Below are positions 8,217 to 15,652 of a stretch of DNA of 64,000 nt, one piece after another; position 1 is the stretch's first letter, and each line of letters starts with the position of its first letter. The stretch is taken from positions 1 through 64,000 of the forward strand of contig DATLUA010000054.1 of assembly GCA_035533295.1 (NCBI GenBank). The letters run 5' to 3'. Position numbers and translations under genes: made by a program. The notes under the pieces were generated by a model. The model made no database searches. It was not told where the DNA came from and saw only the letters and a program-made list of their open reading frames with translations. This DNA is from JAGWJU01 sp035533295. Its GTDB lineage: Bacteria > Elusimicrobiota > Elusimicrobia > UBA1565 > UBA9628.

Positions 8217-8457
8217 CGAACGCAAGAAAAAACCAACCCTTTCAAAAAGAAGGGACCGGAGAAGTCTGTCAAGAAAAGCAAGCCCCCGCATCAGTGGGGC
8301 CGCAAAGTTGGTCATCCTGGAAGTTGGCGTCCGGTCCCGGATCATATCGATAAGGAAGTGGACCTAAGGCCAACCCATTGTCAAACATGCCGACATAAAC
8401 TCACGCCGCAAATCCGCCTTTCGCGCGTCGTCGTAGACCACGACGGGTATTTTTTAC
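8217..8457 (+). pseudogene. N-terminal remnant of an IS66-like transposase
   Basis: Directly after the anti-sigma stop the same frame reads ...FKKKGPEKSVKKSK, then GRKVGHPGSWRPVPDHIDK, then THCQTCRHKLTPQIRLSRV. This matches the basic region, GHPG segment and Cys-x2-Cys zinc finger near the N-terminus of IS66-type transposases. There is no start codon of its own apart from a GTG at 8358, and similarity ends at about 8457, where the catalytic part should follow. No inverted repeats are visible. It is therefore a relic of a past insertion next to the sigma locus. Confidence 0.6.
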
Positions 8458-8762
8458 GCGCAAGTCGCGATGAAGGCGTTGACCAGCAATTCTCCTATTT
8501 GAAAATCTCCTTCGGGACGCGCTTCGCGCATAGCGATGCCGTGAGCCATGGTCGGAGAGTATTCCATCCAATAAACTTTCAAGCGGGCGCCGGAAGCTTC
8601 TTCGCCCGACGGCGCCTCGCCGCCCTCGCTTGAGGAATGCAAGCGCGCCATCCCGCCCCAACCCTCATGGCCGTCCTATTTCCTGTCCGCTAAATGGCGC
8701 GGCCTCTGGCGCCGGGAAGGCCTTGAATACGGGTACGACATTGACGTCCTGGCCGAAAAAAT
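8458..8762. other. no intact gene; fragments of degraded coding sequence on both strands
   Basis: Two mutually exclusive coding-like pieces are present. On minus, 8651 to 8454 encodes 65 aa with LKVYWMEYSPTMAHGIAMRE and GDFQIGELLVNAFIATCA. On plus, an open frame from 8575 to TAA 8764-8766 has no start codon but reads PSWPSYFLSAKWRGLWRREG, then LEYGYDIDVLAEKI, which looks like a real C-terminus. I recognise neither. Together with the transposase remnant next to it, this looks like a scar with gene debris. Confidence 0.4.
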
Positions 8763-10133
8763 CTAAAGGGCGCGCGGCCTTATCCAGAGTCCGAAGCCCC
8801 ATACCGCCATGGAATAGATCAAGCCCGGGAACATGGGGTTCATTCCCAGCAGGGGGTGGCCTAAGATGTGCCCGGCGCCCACCCAGGTAAAGGAAATCAC
8901 GCAAGCGCCGAGCGAGGCGGCGAAGGCGATTTTGACATCCGGGCGCAGGCGCGGGTAATAAGCGCTCAAGAGCGGCCACAAAAGCGCGGGGATGACGGCC
9001 GAGCCCAGCGCGTACCACAGCCCTACCACCGAGGGAATCCACACCGCCAGGAAGTAGCCCAGCACGGCGCTGGCAATCATGGCGATCATGGTCAATTTTT
9101 CTTTCGCCGCGTCCCCCGCCTTGGCCACGCGCCCCAGGGCATCCTTGCCCAGGCTGATGGCGGACTGCAGGATGCGTCCCTGCATCCCCGCCAGCACGGA
9201 TGAGGCCACGCCGCAGAAAAACAGCGCGCGAAAGCCCGGCGGTAAAACGTGATCGGCCAGCTTGGGATAGGCCATCAAGGGGTGGCTTAAGTGCGGCAGG
9301 GCCGCGCGCGCATAGAGCCCGGCCAAGGTGGTCATGGCGTCGATGGCCATCCAAAAGGGGATGCAGAGCAGGATGCCGCGCCGGGCGACGGCGGGGCTTC
9401 CGGCCGCGGCCGCGCGCTGGTGGAATATCGGATCGACGATGGTCCACGCCGCGATGAGCCACCAGCCCAGAATCTGCCAGAGGGAAAGCCCGCCGGCCAG
9501 GCTTAGGTAGCCCGGCGGCAAAAGCGTCGCCAAATGCGCGGGGCCGCCCACGCGCGCAGCGGCGAAAGGGAAAATTGCGGCAAATCCCAGCAGCACCAGC
9601 AGGAACTGGAGCGCGTTGGCCCACACGTCCGAGCGCAGCCCCCCTTTGAGCATGAAAAACAGGGACACTACGGCGCCCAGGGCCATGGCGGGCTTTAAAG
9701 GCATGCCGAAAAAATAGGACAGCAAAGTGCCGATCATCACGAACTCATCAGCGGGAGAGGAGAGCAGAAAAACCAGCAGCGCCGCGAAAATCGCGAACTT
9801 GACGCCGTAGGCGCTTTCGATATGATCCGCGATGGTCAAGCCGGGCTTGGCGCGGATGCGCCCGGCCAAAAACAGGGCGTAGAACGCGGCGAAGACGTAG
9901 TAGGGCAGCGCCATCACCAGCCAGTTGGACAGGCCGTGGGTCCAGGTGAACTCGCCGATGCCCAGCACTCCGCCGTAGAATGAGGGCACCAGCGTGGCCA
10001 CGAAAAACGGCAGCGTCAGCGTGCGCCCGGCCAGCACGTAATCGCCCACGCCGCTGCGCCGCCGCCGCGCGCCGGCCCATTCCAGGCCGGCCACGAGGGC
10101 CAGATAAAAAACGAAGATGACGATGTCGATCAA
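8763..10133 (-). CDS. sodium:solute symporter (SSS) family transporter
   Basis: A 456-aa protein with 12-13 hydrophobic segments. Hallmarks of the SSS family are GDYVLAGRTLTLPFFVATL at the first loop, YGGVLGIGEFTWTHGLSNW (helix 2 region) and a central pair of helices with SSPADEFVMIGTLLSYFFG. It should use the Na+ gradient to import an organic solute; the substrate cannot be read from sequence. The first codon is TTG at 10133. TAAAAT (minus strand, at 10141-10146) ends 7 nt before it, so the mRNA is probably leaderless. Its stop overlaps the end of a plus-strand gene fragment. Confidence 0.88.
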   Translation of the reverse strand: MIDIVIFVFYLALVAGLEWAGARRRRSGVGDYVLAGRTLTLPFFVATLVPSFYGGVLGIGEFTWTHGLSNWLVMALPYYVFAAFYALFLAGRIRAKPGLTIADHIESAYGVKFAIFAALLVFLLSSPADEFVMIGTLLSYFFGMPLKPAMALGAVVSLFFMLKGGLRSDVWANALQFLLVLLGFAAIFPFAAARVGGPAHLATLLPPGYLSLAGGLSLWQILGWWLIAAWTIVDPIFHQRAAAAGSPAVARRGILLCIPFWMAIDAMTTLAGLYARAALPHLSHPLMAYPKLADHVLPPGFRALFFCGVASSVLAGMQGRILQSAISLGKDALGRVAKAGDAAKEKLTMIAMIASAVLGYFLAVWIPSVVGLWYALGSAVIPALLWPLLSAYYPRLRPDVKIAFAASLGACVISFTWVGAGHILGHPLLGMNPMFPGLIYSMAVWGFGLWIRPRAL

Positions 10134-10222
10134 GCCGGTTATTTTAGCAATCGAAAAGCTTTTAGCCTACCTGCTCCTGCTCCTGGGGCCGGGGCGCGCG
10201 GAATTTTTTATAGGATCTGCGG

Positions 10223-10912
10223 ATGAAGGTGCTCATCTCCGGCGCCGGCATCGCCGGACCGACGCTGGCCTATTGGCTTTCGCGCCGCGGCTTTGAGCCG
10301 ACGCTTGTCGAGCGCGCCCCGGCGCTGCGCATGGGCCGGCTACGTCATCGATTTCTGGGGCGCGGGCTTCGACGTGGCGGAGCGCATGGGGCTCGTGCCC
10401 GAGTTGAGGCGCCTGGGCTACGCCGCCAAGGAGGTGCGCATCGTCGGCCAGGACGGTCGGAGAGCCAGCGGATTTCCAGTATCCTCCTTCGACAGGCTGA
10501 CCCGCCACCGCTACGTGAGCCCTCCGCGCGGCTGGACAAAAGCCCCGAGCTTTACTTCGACCGGGTCAGCCAGATTCAAATGCCGGAGTGGTCCCGCGGA
10601 CGCGTGGCCTTGGCCGGACAAGGCTCGGCCTTGGCGATGATCTCCGCCTACGCCCTCGCGGGAGAACTCGCGCGCGCCAGGGGCGATTACCGATGGGCGT
10701 TTTCACGCTATCAGGGGCTGCTCTCGCCGTTCATGGCGGACGAACAGAAAGCGGCGATAGGCTTCGCGGGCGTTTTCGCGCCGAAGTCGGCCGTGCGCTT
10801 GTTCTTGCGCGATCAGATCGCCAAAGCCCCGGCGCTTCCGTTCGTTGCCCGCCTGGTTTTTGGGCGCGGGCTTTTGGACGCCATCTCCCTGCCGGAGCAC
10901 TCGGAATTCTGA
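10223..10912 (+). pseudogene. broken FAD-dependent monooxygenase
   Basis: The first 37 codons encode a Rossmann start (MKVLISGAGIAGPTLAYWL) of a class A flavoprotein monooxygenase. An extra C at about 10336 shifts the frame; the next family segment (GYVIDFWGAGFDVAERMGLV) is in another frame. After about 10540 similarity jumps to the C-terminal part (ELYFDRVSQIQMPEWSRGRV), so roughly half the protein is missing. The FAD-phosphate motif is collapsed: VALAGQGSALAM stands where a GD-containing segment is expected before AGQGSALAM. Three independent lesions make it non-functional. The 229-aa open frame is a chance fusion across the damage. Confidence 0.82.
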
Positions 10913-12534
10913 TGCCCGCCGAGCGGCGCAGGCAAGTTCTTATTTCCCTCGGCCTTGGCGCCGCGACGTTCGCGGCCTTCTGGCCCGTCCTGCACGCGGG
11001 CTTCGTCAATTGGGACGACGCCGCCAACCTGCTGGCCAACTGGCATTACCGCGGCCTGGGCTTGGCCCAGATCCGATGGATGCTGGCCACGTCCTTCGGC
11101 GGCTGCTACCAGCCGCTTTCCTGGCTGAGCTATTCCTTGGACTACGCGCTGTGGGGGCTCAACCCCTTCGGCTATCATCTCACCAACCTCATCTTGCACG
11201 CGGCCAACACCGTTCTGTTTTACTTCGCCGCCCGCATCCTCTTTCGCTGGGGAGCCGGCGAAGCGGACGAGGCCCGCACCTCCGCCGCCGCGGCATTCTC
11301 CGCGCTTTTTTTCGCGCTTCACCCTTTACGCGTGGAGTCGGTGGCCTGGGTGACCGAGCGGCGCGACGTTCTCTCGGGCGTATTTTATCTTGCCGCGCTG
11401 CTGTTTTATCTGCGGCGGCAATTAAAGGCGTCTCTCGCGTGCTTCCTGCTGGCGCTTTGCGCCAAGGCCAGCGGCGTCATGCTGCCCGCCGTATTTCTAA
11501 TTCTGGACGTTTACCCGCTGCGCCGGCTTCCCGAAAATATCCGCGGCTGGTTTTCGCCGCGGTGCCGGCCGGTTTTGCTGGAAAAAATTCCGTTCCTCAT
11601 CCTGTCCGCGGTTTTCGGCGCGCTCGCGCTGGCCGGACAGCGCGGCGCCGGGGCGCTCTTGCCTTTGGCGCGGGAAAGCTTCGTGCCGCGAATTGGGCAA
11701 GTTTTTTTCGGCTTGGCGTTTTATCCCCTGAAGACGCTCTTTCCGGCGCACCTCTCCCCCCTTTATGAACTGCCGCCGGGCTTTCATCTTCCCTTCGGGG
11801 AGGTTTTGGCCGGCGTCGCGGCCGTGCTGGCGCTTTCCGCTCTGTTCATCGGGCTGAGGAAAAAATGGCCGGCGGGCTTGGCGGCGTGGGCGTGCTACAT
11901 CGTCTTGATCGCGCCGCTCTCGGGAATTTTCCCCGTCGGCCGTCAGTTCGCCGCCGACCGCTACAGCTATCTGTCCTGCATGGCTTGGGCGGCGCTGGCC
12001 GGCGCCGCGGTTTTGGCCGGCTTGAACCGCCTGAGCCGGAGCGGCCGAAAAATTTTGGTGGCGGCGCTGAGCGTCCTTATTCTCGGCCTGGGGCGGCTGA
12101 CTTGGAGCCAAGCCGAAATTTGGCGCGACTCGCAGACGCTTTGGAGCCGGGCCGTCGCCGTGGATCCCGGCTCGGATGTCGCCCGCAACAATCTGGGCTT
12201 GGCCTTGGCCGCGCAAGGCAATGCCGCGCAGGCTTCCATCGAGTATACGGCGGCGCTGGCGATAAGCCCCGACTACGCCAGGGCTCGCAATAATTTGGGC
12301 GATGCGTTGGCGTCGTTGGGCCAGACCGCGCGGGCCGTCGCCGAGTACCGCAGGGCCCTGGCGATTCAGCCCGATTTCGCCGCGGCACGGGTGAATCTGG
12401 GCAATATCCTCGCGAAGCAGGGAAAAATCGCGCGGGCCGAGGCGCTCTATGAGCAGGCGCTGGCCATTGATCCTGGTTTGGCCGCGGCCCGTCAAAACCT
12501 GCTTTATCTACGGCGCCGGACGCTCGGAAAATAA
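10912..12534 (+). CDS. TMTC-like membrane glycosyltransferase with TPR tail
   Basis: A 540-aa protein. The first about 400 residues hold around ten membrane segments with the family features FVNWDDAANLL (acidic pair near the first loop), YHLTNLILHAANTVLFYF and FALHPLRVESVAWVTERRDVLSG, as in O-mannosyltransferase-like TMTC/DUF1736 proteins. Residues about 420-530 form three TPR repeats (NNLGLALAAQGN..., NNLGDALASLGQ..., VNLGNILAKQGK...). It probably transfers sugar from a lipid-linked donor at the outer face of the inner membrane. The start ATG shares bases with the stop of the monooxygenase pseudogene (TGATG). A longer upstream frame lies inside that pseudogene and was rejected. Confidence 0.88.
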   Translation: MPAERRRQVLISLGLGAATFAAFWPVLHAGFVNWDDAANLLANWHYRGLGLAQIRWMLATSFGGCYQPLSWLSYSLDYALWGLNPFGYHLTNLILHAANTVLFYFAARILFRWGAGEADEARTSAAAAFSALFFALHPLRVESVAWVTERRDVLSGVFYLAALLFYLRRQLKASLACFLLALCAKASGVMLPAVFLILDVYPLRRLPENIRGWFSPRCRPVLLEKIPFLILSAVFGALALAGQRGAGALLPLARESFVPRIGQVFFGLAFYPLKTLFPAHLSPLYELPPGFHLPFGEVLAGVAAVLALSALFIGLRKKWPAGLAAWACYIVLIAPLSGIFPVGRQFAADRYSYLSCMAWAALAGAAVLAGLNRLSRSGRKILVAALSVLILGLGRLTWSQAEIWRDSQTLWSRAVAVDPGSDVARNNLGLALAAQGNAAQASIEYTAALAISPDYARARNNLGDALASLGQTARAVAEYRRALAIQPDFAAARVNLGNILAKQGKIARAEALYEQALAIDPGLAAARQNLLYLRRRTLGK

Positions 12535-12558
12535 GCCGTGTTGGCCCCGCCCGTCGGT

Positions 12559-12587
12559 TTGACAGGCTTTCCCGCAGTTCGTATAAT
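12559..12587 (+). promoter_or_regulatory. consensus sigma-70 promoter for rpsO
   Basis: TTGACA (12559-12564), a 17-nt spacer and TATAAT (12582-12587) form a perfect consensus promoter. Only 9 nt separate the -10 box from the rpsO ATG at 12597, so the leader is 0-3 nt. Confidence 0.9.
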
Positions 12588-12596
12588 TTGGGCAAT

Positions 12597-12863
12597 ATGA
12601 TAACAAAAGAAAATAAAAGCGGAATCGTAAAGAAGTACGCGGTCAACGCGAAGGACGTGGGAAGCTCCCAGGTCCAAATTGCGCTGTTGACCGAACGCAT
12701 CAAAAGCCTCTCCGGACACCTTAAAGGAAACAAGAAGGATTACTCCTCCCAGCGCGGCCTGCTCAAGCTCGTCGGACAGCGCCGCCGCCTGCTGGGCTAC
12801 GTTAAACGCTCGGATTTCGCCGGCTACAACCGCCTGATCCAGCAGCTGGATCTAAGGAAATAG
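12597..12863 (+). CDS. rpsO: 30S ribosomal protein S15
   Basis: An 88-aa protein with the full S15 pattern: VGSSQVQIALLTERI, LSGHLKGNKKDYSSQRGLL and RRRLLGYVKRSDFAGYNRLI. S15 binds 16S rRNA early in assembly of the 30S platform. It lies directly before pnp, an order seen in most bacteria. A TTG nine nt upstream is in frame but abuts the -10 box, so ATG 12597 is the start. No Shine-Dalgarno is possible because the promoter is too close. Confidence 0.97.
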   Translation: MITKENKSGIVKKYAVNAKDVGSSQVQIALLTERIKSLSGHLKGNKKDYSSQRGLLKLVGQRRRLLGYVKRSDFAGYNRLIQQLDLRK

Positions 12864-12865
12864 CC

Positions 12866-15070
12866 ATGGACAACATTCAAAAAATCAGCCTGCAGGAAAC
12901 TGTGGGCGGCAAGACCTTTTGCCTGCAGACCGGCACCATCGCCAAGCAGGCCGGCGGCTCCGTCACCGTGCACCTGGGCGAGACCGTTGTTCTCTCCGCC
13001 GCCACGGCGTCGTGGACGCCCAAGGACGTGGATTTCGTGCCCTTGACCTCCGACTACCGCGAGCGGACCTACGCGGCTGGGCGCATCCCGGGCGGATTCT
13101 TCAAGCGTGAGAACCGGCCGCGAGAGAAGGAAATTCTCTCCTCGCGGCTTATCGACCGGCCCATCCGGCCTTTGTTCCCCTCGGGCTGGAACTTCGAGAC
13201 CATGGTGCAGAGCATCGTGATTTCCACGGACTCCGAGAACGACGCGGACGTGGTGGCCATCAACGGCGCCTCGACCGCCCTGATTCTTTCCGACGTCCCG
13301 TGGAACGGGCCCGTGGGTGCTGTGCGCATCGTGCGCCGCAACGGCGCCTTCGTGCTTTTCCCCACCTTCGAAGAGCGGGAAGACGCTGAGCTGGAGCTCG
13401 TCGTGGCCGGCAAGAAGGGCGCGCTCCTGATGGTGGAAGGCAGCGCTAAAGAGGTCGGCGAGGACGTTTTCGTCCAGGCTTTGGAGGTCGCCTCCGAGGC
13501 CATCGATCGGATTTGCGACCTGCAGCTGCGCCTGCTTAAGGAAAGCCAGGCGGCCGGACGCAAGGTGGCCAAGCGGGAGCCCTCCAAGTTCGAGCATCCC
13601 GCGGCGGTCGAAGCCTACGTCGCGCCCAAGGCCAAGGAAGCCATCAACGCGGCCCTGCACTCCAAGCTGGACAAAGCCGGCCTGGACGAGCGCGTCGACG
13701 AGGCCAAGGACAAGCTTAAGAAGGAAGTCGAGGAGCTCGCCAAGACCAAACCCGAGTTCACCGACGGCGTCAAGCACGTCTCGGCCATCATCGAGGACGT
13801 GGTCTACACCGAGAGCCGGCGCGTGAGCTTGGAAGAGCACGTGCGTCCGGACGGCCGGCGCTTCGATGAGATTCGCCCCATCACCATCCAGACGCCGGTG
13901 TTCAAGCGCCTGCACGGCTCGGTGCTCTTCACCCGCGGTCAGACCCAGGCCTTCGTGAGCGCGACCTTGGGCAGCCCGGGCGACATGCAGGTCATGGACG
14001 TCCTGGAGGGCGAGTACAAAGAACGCTTCATGATGCACTACAACTTCCCGGCCTTCTCGGTCGGCGAGGTGCGTCCGGAGCGCGGCCCCGGACGTCGGGA
14101 AATCGGCCACGGCGCCTTGGCGCGCCGCTCGCTTGAGCCCCTGCTGCCGCCGGAAGAGGAGTTTCCTTATACCATCCGCCTGGTCTCGGACATCCTTGAG
14201 TCCAACGGCTCGTCCTCGATGGCGTCGGTCTGCGGCGGGAGCTTGGCGCTCTTCGACGCGGGCGTCCCCATGAAGGCGGCCTGCGCGGGCATCGCGATGG
14301 GCTTGGTCCTGGAGGGCGGCAAGTACGCCATCCTGACCGACATCGCCGGCGTGGAAGACCACAACGGCGACATGGACTTCAAGGTGGCCGGCACGACCCA
14401 AGGCATCACCGGCTTCCAGATGGACATGAAAATCGAGGGACTCTCCATCAAGATCATGACCGAAGCCCTGGAACAGGCCAAGAAGGCGCGGCTTTTCATT
14501 CTTGATAAGATGAACGCGGCCTTGGAGAAACCCCGCCCGGAGCTCTCTGAGTACGCGCCGCGCTTGATGCGCATCCAAATTCCGCAGGACAAGATCGGCG
14601 CCCTTATCGGCCCCGGCGGCAAGAACATCCGCCGCTTGACCGAAACCTACGGCGTCGAGGTGGAAGTCGAGGAGGACGGCTCGGTGTTCATCGCCGGCAC
14701 GGACTCCGAGGCCTGCGAGCAGGCCAAGGCCGAAGTCGAGGCCTTGAGCCAGGAAGCCGAGATTGGCAAGATATACAAGGGGCGCGTGGTCTCCATCAAG
14801 GAGTTCGGCGCGTTCGTGGAGATTTTCCCCGGCCGCGAAGGGCTTCTGCACATTTCCCAAATCGACAAGACCCGCGTCGCGCGCGTCGAGGACGTCTTGA
14901 AGGAAGGCGACCAAGTCGAGGTCAAGGTCCTGGAAGTCGACGAAGGCGGCAAAATCCGCCTCTCGCGAAAAGCGGTGCTCTTTCCCGGCTCGGAGCTCGC
15001 CGACGCGGGACGGCCTCCGCGGCGTTCGGGCCCCAGCAACGGCGACAACGGACGCCGCCACCGCCGCTAA
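12866..15070 (+). CDS. pnp: polyribonucleotide nucleotidyltransferase (PNPase)
   Basis: A 734-aa enzyme of normal length that degrades RNA 3' to 5' by phosphorolysis. Two RNase PH-like halves are visible; FFKRENRPREKEILSSRLID (about 75-94) is typical of the first, and SSSMASVCGGSLALFDAGVP (about 447-466) of the catalytic second. They are followed by a KH domain (KIGALIGPGGKNIRRLTETY) and an S1 domain (GKIYKGRVVSIKEFGAFVEI). The ATG is 2 nt after the rpsO stop. A very long open frame on the opposite strand (12824-15487) is a by-product of the GC-rich codons. Confidence 0.98.
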   Translation: MDNIQKISLQETVGGKTFCLQTGTIAKQAGGSVTVHLGETVVLSAATASWTPKDVDFVPLTSDYRERTYAAGRIPGGFFKRENRPREKEILSSRLIDRPIRPLFPSGWNFETMVQSIVISTDSENDADVVAINGASTALILSDVPWNGPVGAVRIVRRNGAFVLFPTFEEREDAELELVVAGKKGALLMVEGSAKEVGEDVFVQALEVASEAIDRICDLQLRLLKESQAAGRKVAKREPSKFEHPAAVEAYVAPKAKEAINAALHSKLDKAGLDERVDEAKDKLKKEVEELAKTKPEFTDGVKHVSAIIEDVVYTESRRVSLEEHVRPDGRRFDEIRPITIQTPVFKRLHGSVLFTRGQTQAFVSATLGSPGDMQVMDVLEGEYKERFMMHYNFPAFSVGEVRPERGPGRREIGHGALARRSLEPLLPPEEEFPYTIRLVSDILESNGSSSMASVCGGSLALFDAGVPMKAACAGIAMGLVLEGGKYAILTDIAGVEDHNGDMDFKVAGTTQGITGFQMDMKIEGLSIKIMTEALEQAKKARLFILDKMNAALEKPRPELSEYAPRLMRIQIPQDKIGALIGPGGKNIRRLTETYGVEVEVEEDGSVFIAGTDSEACEQAKAEVEALSQEAEIGKIYKGRVVSIKEFGAFVEIFPGREGLLHISQIDKTRVARVEDVLKEGDQVEVKVLEVDEGGKIRLSRKAVLFPGSELADAGRPPRRSGPSNGDNGRRHRR

Positions 15071-15085
15071 GTGCCGTCCGGACTG

Positions 15086-15640
15086 ATGCCGAAAAAAAAC
15101 GCCGCGGCCGGTGGGACCGGCAAAAGCACCGGCAACGGCGGAGCGCCTTTCCCCAAGAAAGGCGAGAGCCTTCTGGGCGAGCTTAAGTCGATTTACGACT
15201 TCATGCTCCAGAATAATCTCGAGAGCCTCGAGCTGAGCGAAACGGGCCGCCATGTGCGCTTGGCGCGGCGCAAGGCTCCGGCGCCGATGCCGGTTCCCGT
15301 GCCCGTGGCGGCCGCTGGAGCCTACGCGGCTCCTGCGGCCGCCGGATCGGCCGCCACGGCTCCCGCGGGGCCAAGCGCGCCCGCGGCCTTGCCTCCCGGC
15401 GGCGTGACGGTCAAGTCGGGCATGATGGGCATCTTCTACCGCGCGCCCTCGCCGTCGAGCCCGCCCTATATTAAGGAAGGCGACCATGTCTCGGCGGGGC
15501 AGATCATCGGCATGATCGAGGCCATGAAGGTCTTCAACGAGATCAAGGCCGAGTTCGACTGCACGGTCGTCAAGGCGCTGCTCGAGAACGGCAAGCCGGT
15601 CAAGCTGGGCCAGGATATTTTTCTCGTTCGCCGGGACTAA
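15086..15640 (+). CDS. accB: biotin carboxyl carrier protein of acetyl-CoA carboxylase
   Basis: A 184-aa protein. An N-terminal helical part (ELKSIYDFMLQNNLESLELS) matches the AccB dimer region. A Pro/Ala-rich linker of about 50 residues follows, then the biotinyl domain with IIGMIEAMKVFNEIKAE; the lysine of EAMK receives biotin. It carries CO2 in the first step of fatty acid synthesis. A GTG at 15071, right after the pnp stop, would add five residues; I chose the ATG. accC is not adjacent; ftsK follows. Confidence 0.95.
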   Translation: MPKKNAAAGGTGKSTGNGGAPFPKKGESLLGELKSIYDFMLQNNLESLELSETGRHVRLARRKAPAPMPVPVPVAAAGAYAAPAAAGSAATAPAGPSAPAALPPGGVTVKSGMMGIFYRAPSPSSPPYIKEGDHVSAGQIIGMIEAMKVFNEIKAEFDCTVVKALLENGKPVKLGQDIFLVRRD

Positions 15641-15652
15641 GGCTGGAGCCTT

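Noticed and set aside
12824..15487. 887-codon open frame antisense to pnp
   Set aside because: PNPase is certain on the plus strand; GC-rich codons keep the opposite frame open. The antisense product is His/Arg/Gly-rich with no family features.
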